Below, in pieces: positions 12,901 to 26,728 of a stretch of DNA of 48,748 bases. The stretch comes from Branchiostoma floridae (taxonomy: Eukaryota; Chordata; Leptocardii; Amphioxiformes; Branchiostomatidae), in assembly GCF_000003815.2 (NCBI RefSeq), contig NW_023365809.1:1-48748 (forward strand), given 5' to 3'. Under the pieces are notes generated by a model, which was given only the letters and a program-made list of their open reading frames with translations, had not been told where the DNA came from and did no database searches. Position numbers and translations under genes: made by a program. Positions within the stretch are counted from its first letter, which is position 1; each line of letters starts with the position of its first letter.

Positions 12901-15900
12901 TGTTGTGTCTCTATATTTTACTTTCAAATACCTTAACTTCATTCCCTTCCGTGTGCGCTGTCAAACAGTGCGACCAAAATCCGTACTTCAACGAAAACGT
13001 GAGAGCATCCCATGGCCTTGAAGCAGAAACAACCACTCCGGTGAGTTGTATGGGATGTTCCAAGGTAATCTGCAACCAGTCATCAAGTCCGTCTACCGTC
13101 CATTGCGTCAGGGTGAGATCATGGCTACTGTCGATGGGGGTACGTGTACCGATACCTTCTTGGATTGAATACCTCACTTGAAGTAAGGATACTGGTAGCA
13201 AACAAGCTCCCCTCCCTACGGAACAAAAACATTATCAAGCATTGAAGCACATGCATACCACGCGTACATGTATCGAAATGGAACGCAAACATTACCTTTT
13301 GAACGTTAAAACATTTCGCACAACATTCTATGGATGAGATCAATAGATATTATATTGAATTGAATTGAATACAGCTCTTATTTGAGACAAGAACTTGAAA
13401 CTTGGAAAGTTTACCGACCACTTTCCAAACCATCTATATCTACAGAATAAAAAGTCTTTTTTTTCACAACTCTTTCTTTCAACCGACGTATTGGTGACCG
13501 TCTGTCACCTTCCTCAGGGCAATTTTGACTGGTTCACATTGCACTGCAGGTATAGGTGTCGTTGCTTACAGATGCGGTCCCAAATGTAAGGTATCTATGT
13601 GTATAACGCAGTGACTGTTTATGCGATGTTTACAATGCGGTATCAAACACCCCGCCTTATCTACCATTTTCATTTATTTAATTATTTGTTTGTTTGCCTG
13701 TTTGTTTGTTTATTATACACAGTCATTCCAGTGCTGACAAAAACATTGGATTACCAATACAGGCATCCTCATCTGAAGCATCCACACAGTCTGGTATGCC
13801 GTCACAGACGTTGTTTCTTGAAATAAAGCGATTGGACTGGATGCAAGGCAGTCGGTCTGTGAACATAGCTAGACACAAGCAAAAATTGGATTTACATTTT
13901 TCTTTCATCGTATATATGAATTTATTATCTATTTATCCAGGGAACACATGTCGCTAGCTTCAATTCTCTGTGTTGTTACAGACAAAGAACAATGGACATT
14001 CGGAAAGTTTGCAAAACATAGATTTGTTTGCACCACAGAAAGTAAACTTTATGAATCTTCTGCAGATGGCAAAAATAATAAGGTAGGGCAAAAAAACAAT
14101 ATGGCTTTTTAGTTTCAAAATAAGCGTTGAAGTGACATTGTATCACAGCCAGCCAGCAAGTCATTCATTCCTGTATTGAAGATAACTAGTGTAGTTAAAG
14201 TGACACTAGATAGTGTGGTTAACTGGTATCCAAGTTGCCAACTACATGAACACTCTTGGCTTCCATATTGATGCCACTTTTACAACTCGTTTTACTCCTA
14301 CAGCTCCAGTCATTGCTAACTCCCTTGTGTCACTTGAATTAAGGCTAAAACAACATATTCTCCCATCTTGGCAGTTTCTCGTTATGTTGTTCATCTCCAA
14401 AGAAGAAACATTTCTTGATTTTTTCTCAAATCAGGCGAAAATAATAAAGACAATTCAATTTCTACAACTCGTTATAAATTGCAAATCTACCTCCGGACGT
14501 TTCGAGTGACATCCATCACTCTTCTTCAGCCTAACAAGGATGAACTGATAGAACAATTCAAGACAAGAATATCTAATTGGAAAAACGTTTGAACCTGACA
14601 AGTCTCTAAATCAAAAGGACCGCATGCAAATGTAAAACATGTCTAGATTGTCCCTATGGATATTTCCGATAGATTTGTTTACCACATTTCCTCGGGCTTT
14701 CGTCCGCGCCTGTCCTGCAGTCTTCTTCGCCATTACAATATTGAGCCATGCTGACTTCCTTGAAGCTCCCGTACTCAAGCATCGTATCCCTACATATGGT
14801 TGATTCTGTGGTATTCGTAAAAATGTAGAATTCAGTGGAATCGAATCTGTACGATGGCCCAGAAGTCAAAGCTTATTTTTTTGTCATTTTTATTACTATT
14901 ATTCTAATCTTATTTTGTTGCATTTTTGTCTTCGCAACTTCTTTGTCGCTCTTTATTTGCTTTAAACACTTTTTAGTCCTGTTTTTTTCTGTGAGAATTT
15001 GATTCCTGTGATATTTTTCGTGGCTGTTTTCTCTTCAAGGCGAGCCAACCCCTCCCCATTTTGCAACGCACTGACCAGAAGAACAACCTTGAACTTCCGG
15101 GCCACCGTCTGGTTGCCTTTTTATTTTCCCTTTTCCTATGTGAGATTAATTGCGTGCATGTGTACGTGTACTACTATGTTAGTTCTGTGGACGGAGGTAC
15201 ACGCCATGGACACGGTGGTCAAAATATGTGAATAAATAAATCTAATGTATATATTCCAGACATGACAGGTATCTAATATAACAGTACATTCTCTGTAACA
15301 ATGGGCTGACGTCTACGTTACAGTGGCATAGAGGCATTAGCAGTATGAAAAGAAGAAGAGTGGCAGGCATCGTAAACAAAGAACGCACGACACATCAATG
15401 ATTCAGTGGTGCAACAAGAATTTTATCTTCATTCATTGAACCCCCTCCCAATAGCTTTTTTTTACACACACAAATGGTTTTATTGTTTTGATGTCTCTGT
15501 CACTTTCTCTTTCTACAGGACGTCTGCTTGTTTGTTTGTTTGTTCGGAAAAGAGTGATTTGCAATCATCATGATATTGTTATCAGCAGTAAAGACAGGGG
15601 GAAACGACTCCGTGGGGGAATCGACGGGTGGGGGTGGGGCGTCTGGGGAGAATCGACCTTGGGGGGAAAGACCTGATAAAGTTGATGATGTACAGTTATT
15701 AGTAAATACCTACCACAGTTCTTTTCCTCTGTAAAATCCAAACAATTAGGCACTCCATCACAAGTATCAAAATAGACTTTAACACATTTGTGGGTCTCCT
15801 CACACTTTCTACCAAGACACCGTGCTGTCTCTGAAAAAGACCAAGGATATGCTTGATTAGAGTGAAGACATACAACTTTGGACAAATTGTGTTAAATTAC

Positions 15901-18900
15901 ATAGTCTAGCCTGGTAACCATACCATCGGGAGCTTGTCGCTATCTCTGCGGGGCTGTGAGTGCAGCCGGACCGCCCAGTTCATTAGCGCATGCCGGGGAT
16001 GTTTTACGGGGTACGGAATGCGTTAAGTTTCATATTACTATCGTGGATTGCCAATTAATTAAACTCCTACCGTGTAAAATTCCAACTGGGTGCTAAAGAT
16101 CACCCTAGCGACAAGGAGCTTTATCTAACCACTTTATAACAGCGTTACACATTAACCCTATTCAGACGGGGGGGGGGGTCTTTTGAGGCTTGCGCCAACT
16201 TTGATGTAGTATAACGCAAGAACGGCTTATGCTAAAGCCACCAAATTTTTGTGAGTTTTCCTAAAATATTGTTGGCAATAGTTTCACGAAGTTTGAAAGA
16301 TTTTCCATTTTTTCGTGTTGCCGTGGCAACCGTTTGTTGACAGGCATTTTTGGCAAAAATTGCTAATTCTCTTCTAACAATGTATTTTTCACGTTAATTT
16401 GCTATATCACTGCTATTTTCTTACATAAATTCAATCTTATGTTATCTACAATATCTTTCATGATTAGATATGCATAAATTATGCTAATTTTATGACGTCA
16501 TTAGCCCAAAATCCAAGATGGCGGACTGTATGACAGGATCAAGAATATCTAGCTTATTATCCGAATGGGGCCATTATACACAAGTCAGTTAACCTCTATG
16601 GCCATTGGGAAACAACCCCAAATTCCCACAAAAATAACTAAAGTTGTTTGTGGCAATACTTTTACACAGAAAATATCTAATACACCACTATAATACATAA
16701 TACCAGATTCCAGGTCAATTACATCCGTGTTATGGGTGAAATCTAAAAACTCACCACAGCCTTGCTCGTCCTCCCAGTTACCACACTCGAATCCATGTTC
16801 ATCATCACAAAAGAAGAAAGTTGAAGTGCACTGCCCATTGCTGCACGCATAGTCGTAAACTCCTACTTCGTTGGCGTGTGGATAGTTGTCTTCAGATATC
16901 GCTAGATACATTGTAAGAAATGATGCCATAGACGCCCATACCCCAGTACATGTACCTATCATCAATAGAAATTAATGGGTTTAAAAAAATGTATCATTAC
17001 ATCAGCACTTTAGCTTGTTCTTGTTAATGTATTGTCTACTAGACGGCGAAATTTGCGAGCAAATGCAGCATATTTCAACCACCCACCCATGAAAAATGGA
17101 CTGTTCCAAAAAAAGTCAACCCCGTGCGAGAATGAACTCTTCTTGAGACACTTCTAATCAAAATGGACCAGTTCAAAAACACTTCCACTGAACAATTGAC
17201 ATTGCATATATTCAGCACGGTCAAAATTGAATTTTACAAAATTCACTCCGCCCGGGAATGGCCCTTTCACAAACACTTCCGGTCCAAAAAATTGGATTTT
17301 GAACCACAATTCCAGTCCAAAATTGAATTCTACAAAATCCCCCCATCCGTGCAAGAATGGACTCTCCCAGCTCCACGCCAATGTAAAGTCGGATCGGTCG
17401 AAAACGTTACGTCTTTATGTCAACAGCATTTGATATAAAATAGATATAAAAACGCTACGATTTTGAGTAAACTGAAACAAAATGAATAGAAAATTTCTTT
17501 ACCACAGTTAAGCTCATCACCAGGGCGTGAGTAGCTGACGAAATGGCTAAATTGGCAGTCAGGTACACCATCGCAGACACGATACTGCTCAATGCATTGT
17601 CCGTAGTTTGAACAATAAAAGCCATCGGTAGAATTGCATTTCTCTTCTGTGTTGTAGATAAACACGACAATGATCATAATTCATACTGGAACTGATTATG
17701 ACAATTCCACATTACACTAGAACGACCAGAAAGTGTTAAATGCAGGGCGATATGTATTTAGTACGTAAAGTACTATTATTTCCTCTGTGTAATATAAAGG
17801 GGGTGTACCGCAGTTCGCCTCGTCATCGGCGCATTGTTGGTCCTCTGTCAGATCATGGGTCCTTGTGGTGACCTTGTAGCAGACCTGTCTCCCGTCGCAA
17901 ATCTCGTCGGGCAGGTAGCATGCTGTAAGCTGGTCGCACTGACATCTCCACCCTCCAATGGACTCGCAGTGTGCATCTGTTTTAATAATATGATATGATA
18001 TAATATGGTATGATATAATATCATGATATAATCGGATGTATTTGCAGCCAGTAGGTACCCAATGTGTTGAGTAATGAGGCTTATTAACGTGGTCGAGGCA
18101 CCTCCGGTTTTGCGTCCCTCCCGGAAGACGATTTCGTGGAATGCTTCGTGAGGTTACAGCATCTGGTCGTCCTTGGTTGGTCTCCCATCCAGGAACTGAC
18201 CGGACTGCGCGTTGCTTAACTTCCGAGATCGAGAGATCGGGTGTATCCAAGGCGCCACACATAATAATGCATGAGGGATGTTGAAATATATCTTGCATAT
18301 TGCCTGTAGTCTATCATTTGTAGTCTATGATTTTGATTATGTATTATTCAAACCTTTCATACTTCCTAGTTTCATACTTTTTCATATATCACATACCATA
18401 CCATACCATACCATACCATACCATACCATACCATACCATACCATACCATACCATACCATACCTGTGACGCGAAAACGTTAGATACGGGTGTTCCGGACCG
18501 GGTGATAACTTTCCGTATCAGACGGACTCTAAGTTGTATCACACGGGCTCCATTCGAATAAATCGAACTATTTCGAGCGGGACGAGTGCGGTGCCGTCGA
18601 ATATTCGAATATCTGATTCGGACGTTGGGACATTACTGATGTAAGACATTTTGTTCGAGGGCACCAAATTTGTGGCGCATTTCGCATCAAAACATGGGTT
18701 TTCTCAGGTGTGTATGACATAAATATAATACAACACGGTGTATTCCGCATCACCCTCGGTCCCAGCCCTCCCGAGGGTCAGGCTTGTACCTCTACTTGTA
18801 CCGTGTTGTATTCTATATATACCATACCATACCATATCATATCATAAATATACTTGGTTCGGAAGTTCCATGTTTTATCTAACTGCAGAGATGGATTTAT

Positions 18901-21900
18901 CTGTTTAAGAATACAGGGTGTGCTTTTGAGCATCTTCAGCCATGTGCAGATGTCACGAACCTAGCTACGAACCTATGTCATCAAACATACTCACCACAGT
19001 TCTTTTCGTCTTCTCCATTGGCGCATTGAGGTATTGTGTCACAGACAAATGCCTCGGGCAAACAGGTATTTTCACCGGGACATTTCCACCCGTACACTCC
19101 GTGGCACATGAACTCCAAACCTGCAAAATCAAGGTCATGTGTGCTTGATTTCAAACAATTTGAGACCACATATTCACCATGTCTGTTTCTTGATTGATGT
19201 CAGTACTAGCTAATGCTCTTTTGGAAAGGGTTACATTGCTTTGCTTCTTCAGGGCAGGTATTGGTCCATGCTTGATACAGGAAGTTAAGGAAAGAATGAC
19301 CAGTTGATACAAATTACAGGTCAGGGACCATCATAAAGGAATGAATAATTCTCGGCGCACGTGAAATCTTGTTCTGGTCAAGTAGTAGTAGCAGAAGAAG
19401 AAAAAGCAGCAGTATTAGTACACGTAGTAGTGGTAGTAGACTAGTAGTAGTAGCAGAAGTAGTGACGTTTAAAAGTAGAAGTAGCAACAGCAGCAATAGT
19501 AGTAGTAGCATAAGTAGTCAAGTAATAGTAGTAGTATTAGTAGTAGTTGTAGCATTAGTAGCATTACAACTACTACTACTAGTAGTGGTGGTAGTAACCA
19601 ATCGGTACGTGTTCTATATGTCGGAGTGAGGATAACAAGTCCAAAACCGATATTGCGTCCAAGATCTCGAGTTAGTAAGGTACCCTGGGCACAGTCAGTT
19701 TCATCGTAAATGCCAGGTAGGACAAAGTCAATCATTCCATCGCACACAAGGTTTATCGGAATGCAGTCAACATGACCCATTTCCAGTTTGTCCAATTGTC
19801 GAAGGCTGGTGGACGGAGTATTGTCAATGAGAACCATTGCAGCAGACCCACAGTAACCTTCAAAAGATTACAATAAAAAACAGATGAAGTAAAAAGAATT
19901 CATTAATTTGAATTTGAATTTGAATTTGAATTTGAATTTGAATTTGAATTTGAATTTGAATTTGAATTTCAATTTCAATTTTAATTTTAATTTTAATTTT
20001 AATTTTAATTTTAATTTTAATTTTAATTTTAATTTTAATTTTAATTTTAATTTTAATTTTAATTTTAATTTTAATTTTAATTTTAATTTTAATTTTAATT
20101 TTAATTTTAATTTTAATTTTAATTTTGTGGGTCGACTACTCCACAAACGTATGGATGTAAATTGGCTGAAAATTTACCACAACCGATCTCATCCGAGAAG
20201 TCCCTGCAGTCCACATGACGGTCGCATCTTTCCTGCCGACTGATGCACTTCGGGAAAGGAGGAAGTGCGGATCTACAGGGCCAGTATCCGATAGACCCAC
20301 ATACGTCATATTCATCTTGTAGGGAGAACAAAAGTCATGATAAACCGGCGTATAAAAACATATTGTCTAACATAAATCGATTCCCTGCAATTAATTTTTA
20401 CAATTACAATTACCAGTGTTCAAAGAGAGGATTATGATAATTATGAATTGCACGTATGAAAAAAGCTATTGTTCCATGATATGTGTTCATAAGTTTAAGA
20501 CCCCTTGACTATCTTTCTTTTGGAGATGATGAATGTTTGCAGTCTGCAGAGGATGTCATCCATAGAATTTTCTTGCTGTGTTCTTATGCAAAACAGGAGA
20601 AATTTTAGGTATGACTTAAGGTATGATTTTGCGCAGTGCGGTAATGTAAAAAAAAAAGCATCTTACCACAGCTATCTTCATCCGAGCCGTCCTCACAGTC
20701 AGAGGTGCCGTCACACAGAAACTCTCCTTTAATACAACCAGAGACATTCCGGCACTTCCAGAAGGCGGTGTCGCCGAATAAACCATGCAGGGAGCAGAAT
20801 TCATCTTTTCAAAAATTAAAAAAGGCATAGAGTACTTCTTTAAACTGGTGAATTGAATATTCTCGAACATAACTTTAAAAGAATTGACACACAGTGATAA
20901 CCTGAATATATTACATACGTTTTCCTAATTTTACTGTTTTGCACAAAATGTGTCACACGCGTTGAAAGCAATCCTTGCATCTGGTAAAAGTACCAGTGAA
21001 AAATCCGTTTTTGGTCACACCGGCAGTTTTCTAAGTATCACTGCGTGAAAAGTAGGATTTAAGATTGTCGGGGAATGGTTGCTTTTGCCATTTGATGCTT
21101 GTGATAATAATCATCGGACATATGTATGCTTTACTGCTATTATTGGGGTAACCATTTCCAGACGTTCGTGTCTGTCTTACCTGGTAAATATTCTCGTAAT
21201 AGGTTAGATAACACCTGAAGTTAGTCATGGAGGGCTCAATCTACAAATAGCGACAAATGCATGCAGAAAATCTCTACTGGCGCCGTGTATCGCCTAAAGC
21301 GGCCATTACTAGATTTTCCCGACATATATCATCATTGGCTAATACCACTTTCCCTGCAGTGCTGCTGGAAGCCACAGTGCATTTATCACTACCATTGTTT
21401 ATTGTTTATTATTTATTTGTTTCGCACTTAAAGAAGAAGAAAACATAATAACAAGAACAGCGCAAGGGAGGCCAAAAGCTTCTGCTGATGAGAAGGCCTC
21501 TCTTCATTAACTTATTACAATGTGTATATGAATTAAACAAAAGAAATAAGTACGCATAATAAATAAAGGAACCAACAAAATTAAAACAAATTACACTAAA
21601 TAACTAAGCATAACTTAGGTAATAATGTATGGATTTACGTTACAAGTTGAAAGTTACCAGTTGTTAATTATATGAATTAAGCAAAAGAAATAAGTATATC
21701 TGCATAATAACTAAAGGAACCAATAGAATAAAAGCGCATAATGCAAGGATATAAGTTCGCAAGCCATGCAGACGAAAGTGTCATGAGTAACGTTCCCACC
21801 ACATCTGATCTCATCCGAGCCGTCTGAACAGTCCCTCTTGCCATCACAAACTTTCGTGATCTTCACACAGCCTTTCAAATCACGGCATTGGACAAGGTCC

Positions 21901-24900
21901 CGTCTAAGAAACGAACCTCTGTCGCTGTTTACTATGCAGCTGTCTGCAAAGTTAAAGTACACAACTCGTAAGTGGTTGCCCTTATCGATAGCCTGACTAA
22001 AATCGCGCTCCTAGCAGCCGGCCATACGATTGCCGGGGAGGGGGTCATTAACCCCAGCCAGTGAGAAATTGTGTAAACACAGGCTACCCTTATCGACAGT
22101 CGCACAATGTGTTCAAGTATCAAAGGATAAACCAAGATGGGGGGGGGGGGGCGTTTGCTGCTGACGTTTTGATGTCTGTCAGACATCTTCCTCAGAGCGT
22201 CTAACTGGAGTTCTGCTTCTCGCCGCTTTATGTAGCCAATGTAGGTGACAGACATCGAAACGTCAGCAGGTGAGAAAATCTGGTTGTGTAAAAGTATAAT
22301 CTACCAACCTGGTGAAATTATTTTCGGAAATCTGTATAAGGTAATAAGGTAGAATTAGACAATAAGGCAGAACTGAACCATACCTGAGCAGTCCCTTTCG
22401 TCCTCCTTGTCTTCCCCACAGTTCCATTCCCCGTCACACACATGGCTGGGGCTGTAGCAGCCTAGGTCTCCGTAACACATCCGTCTGTGCTTTTCTGGGC
22501 AGGCAGCCAACCCTGGAAACCAAAATGGGATGCCATAGTTCATTATGCTTTCTTCTAATACTAAGGTATAACTTTATAGTACAAGGCTAAACTTTCTTCC
22601 AACACAAAAGTACAAACGGATACAATTTTCAACGACCACTGTCGCCTTCTTCAGGATCAATACTGATGACCCATCATTTCACAACGTAAACTCGCGAGAG
22701 TTACGGACACGTGATCTTATTATTAACACGTGACATTCCGGATAAGTGTCGTCAGCAATTAGTCAAACGTGGAAGTTCATAACGCCCACCGACTTTGTTC
22801 AGTGATAGCTGGAGTGAACTGATGAAAATGGCCTCCTTCACTACCAACACAGATGATCTTTCATGATAAATTCAATATTTGTGTTGGAAGAAAGTTCAAC
22901 ATTGTATTATGATTATCACCGACAATGACGAGCTTCCATGATAAGAATGGGTTGTGAATGATTTCAAAAACAGAACCATAATCTAAACGGTATAATTTCT
23001 TTTACTGAATAACTACAATGGACCATTATGATTATAACATTTGGTTATTTTGATATATTTGTAAATGTATTAAACAAATGCTTCAAAATCAGGACCAAAA
23101 TCTAAACGGTATTTCTTTCACTGAATACCTACATTTGACGCACTATTATTATTATTACAACACTTGATATATCTGTAAATTTATTAAACAAAACGCTTAA
23201 CGTCATACGAATCAGTCTACTCATAGAATGATATGAGAGTAAATGATAAAACATTAAAATTAACATGTTGAATAAACAAACCAATAAATCATTAAATAAA
23301 AATGTTAATAAAAATCACCATGTGTCCTTCAGCTATCCCAAACAAGCAGTCATTCGATTTGTATGACTATTTCTCTAATTTACAACTATGTGACAAGGTC
23401 TACTCAACAACTGTTTCCCTTACTAATCATGAATTTGATATCGTTTCTAGATGTAAAGTTGCCAAAAAATAGAAATTAAAACACAGAACCCACACATTAA
23501 AGAAAACTGAGATCATTTGTCTTCCACTGTCTCAGGAAAAGAAGTCGAACCCAACAGGTTACAGTTTAGTGTTAACTTTTACACTAGAGTAGACATATTC
23601 TATACTGTTCTACACCGTTTGTTTGTACTTTCATGTTGACTGCAATTAGCCCTCGCGCAAGAATTTGCAAGAAACTATACATATTAAAATAAGGCTTAGT
23701 CCATTAACAAGACACCAAAAAAGCGGCACTGTTCACCATAACTTTTGGTAATCTTAACGGTTTTGTGTCCGTGCCAAAATTTCTTTTCGGTGCCAATGTT
23801 GGGCAAAGAACTTCCAGTTTATAGTCCCTCAACAGGATTTTTACTAGAAACCATTTGTCTCCGTAACCATTCAGACACACATTGAATAATTTTGGCGATT
23901 GAACAATTTTGGCGATTCAGTGTCATGGTACAGTCCCCTCTCAGCTGATTTTCATGATATATTTCCACGTCATTTTGCTTAAACATCGTTTTATGAAATA
24001 AGGTTTAGGTCATTATGGCTTATGTATATGGATTATGCCATCTTATTTATAATGGACTACATGGGAAATGATTTGGATTTTCAGAAATCAATGCTTATCC
24101 CCGATGTATGCGTTTAAGCATCATACAAATAGTTGTAGTCTACTGTAATAGTAGCTAAAGAAATAGTAAAAAGGGATGTGGTCTCGTACAGCAATTTCGT
24201 TCGTCGGTGTCGTCATCATCCCCACAGTCCACAATGCCATCACACACACTGCATTCTAGGATACATTTTCCACTGTAAGGGCAAATGATCTCGTCCTCTG
24301 CACACAGACGTTTCTCTGATAGCAAACAAAGTACTGAATTAGATAAATTGCAGAAAACATCTTAGCACATCTTAGTCGTTTTCTATGGTAAGAAATTTCA
24401 AACGCCTCTAGTTCGACACATTACAAGCGTCAGTGCGCAAAGTATATACTTAATCATAACTTATATCCAAAACTAATACATTATAACAAGATAGGAGACA
24501 AGAAACTATTCCAAAATAGCTGCTATTGTGGTTCATCAACTGCTTATTCCTACTTCGGTACGCAAAAAAAGATGTAATGAAATGAAACACACAAGTATTC
24601 ATGACACATGTACATTATTAAATACATTGACACTCTCCGTGCACAGTTTTATCAAGTTGTAGGTCACATAATAACAAGTGCTTTATTCCAATGACATTTT
24701 GGCGATCGTCTGTCGCCTTCGTCAGGGTAATTTTATGTATTTAGATTTACGTTTGGGACGGCATCTCTAAGCAGCGACACCTAGCGCTGCAGTGCAATGT
24801 AAACCAGTAAGATCTAGAATTGCCCTTAGGAAGGTAACAGACAGTAACCGAAACGTCGATGGACTAAAACACTTGGTTCTGTACAAATAATATTGTTATC

Positions 24901-26680
24901 TATAATGACAATATCTAAAATGCTGAAAAGACATGCCAATATTTTCTAAGGAAACCTTTAGATTTAGTGTTTAGATTAGACAACTTTAGTAGAGTACCCT
25001 TTTGTATTGCGTAGCACCTCGAATGGCCACGCAGGCCCACTTGACAAACGTCTTCGTCGGTAGGCGTTGGTAGCACATATGCAAACACACGGTTGTTGTC
25101 GTCTATACCCCAGACGATTCCATCTCCCACAGCCACTCTCTTTAGCGTTGGTGCCGGTACATGCACCCATTCTTCTCCAGGGGAGGTTTCATTCAAATAT
25201 GTCCCTGCTCTGTGGACCACGTCACCGGAAATGCCCACCACCCAAACTCCTGCAGGTCCCACTGATACAGAGGTTTGGAAGCAACCATCAACTGTTTCCC
25301 AGTCGTACTTCGCTTTATGAAAGAAAACGAATAGAATATGTTAAAAAAGGAAATGTCTCGACACTGGAGAAGTTAATAACCTACAGAGGATGTAACCCCG
25401 TGCGCCTGGGCTATGAGCCAAACACCCTTGGGAAAGGCACTTGACATGCGTTTCTTCACTTCACTTTAAAAATGAGTACTAACTTTGGTTAGGTCCGTCC
25501 CTCGGTCCAAAGAGAGCCAAACTATGGAACTCTCTCAACGACAAGTGTTTTTTTTTTCTGTCTGCAAGTTATCAGCCTTAAAACAAATGTCAACCGCGCG
25601 CTATCTCCGTGCACAGTTATTTCCAACTTCTTTGTTCATCTAATGACATTGCTATGAACAATCTCGTTTTAAAAGATCTGCATTTTCGTCAAAAAGTTGG
25701 CCGTCTTGTGTTAAGGTGCATTCTCACTGCACTAGCGTCAATCTTGCGTCACTGCGGGGTTCGAAAGATACTCAACGAATTTCAGAGATGAAGAACGAAT
25801 TTTCTTGCGTTTTGTGTATTTTGTCGTCTCTTAAGTAATACTTCTACGTACTAGTATTACGCCATATCTAAATTATAAAAAAAAATCGGAGAAAACAACA
25901 CAACAGTGGCGCAGTGAAAGAACCCTGCAGTGACGCAAGTTTGACGCAAGTGCAGTGAGGGTGCTCCTGTACCTGAGATTTCACAGTAGAAAGGTGAGCG
26001 CCAGAGTCTGCCGTCCCATTCAACCGCCCACAGCTGGCCGGTTCTGGAGCTGACGCTGATTTCGTTCATATTTGCTGCTCCTGCACTAACCCATGACTTT
26101 CCTTCAGGTGTTTCTGGACTAATCCCTGCAAATGCAAAGGAGGGAAAAGGACAATGATCCCTATTGAAGCAGCCGCAGAAGGCCAAATTCGAGTCTTTTA
26201 GCCTATTCTCGACTTGTATCAGGGAAATGCAAGAGACATTTCATATAAGTGTAGGGTGCAGACGTTCAGATTAGGCAAAAAACAAGGTTTGGGTCCATTT
26301 ATTAGGCCGGTGCTGACCCCTAATTTGAAGTGGTCAGTCCCTAAATTGACGTCATCAGCAACCAAGATGGCGGCATATTTAAGAAGTACGATAACTTTCG
26401 CTGGTCGGATTTTTTAAAATCAGACTTTTGGAGATAGCGGGCTGCTGTATGGGGTGAGTTGTTATGACCTGAAATGTTCACGGATAAGATTAAGACACTA
26501 TGAAATTGCCTATCTTACATTATCGCCAATGTAGATTTCCATTGGTGTCCTATGGCCTAAAAAAACTGTAACCTGGGCCAGGTGCCATGCCTTTCGTTCC
26601 TCGTCCGGAAATATAACTTGATATAGACATAGGTAAGTTTCCGAGCACCGGAGCTATCTACCACCCAAAAATTATGTGAC

Positions 26681-26728
<48 letters not shown>

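Noticed and set aside
14213-14509. 98-codon plus-strand frame
   Set aside because: No recognisable domain, antisense in an intron, no splice support.
17154-17440. Overlapping frames on both strands (75-91 codons)
   Set aside because: Lie in a sequence with short internal repeats (TTCCAAAA/AATTGAATT) related to 2600-2700; no domain or splice context.
17717-18298. 193-codon minus-strand frame as a single exon
   Set aside because: Only the LDLa-8 part (17809-17976) is exon; the rest is the 5S-derived SINE and its tail read through in frame.
19314-19629. Poly-leucine and poly-serine frames
   Set aside because: Products of the AGT repeat; no splice or domain support.
19868-20243. Long LNLN/FNFN and LKLK reading frames on both strands
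   Set aside because: They are translations of a hexanucleotide microsatellite in an intron.
22160-22270. Possible riboswitch-like or regulatory hairpin
   Set aside because: The GACGTTTTGATGTCTGTCA / TGACAGACATCGAAACGTC pairing is better explained as MITE ends.
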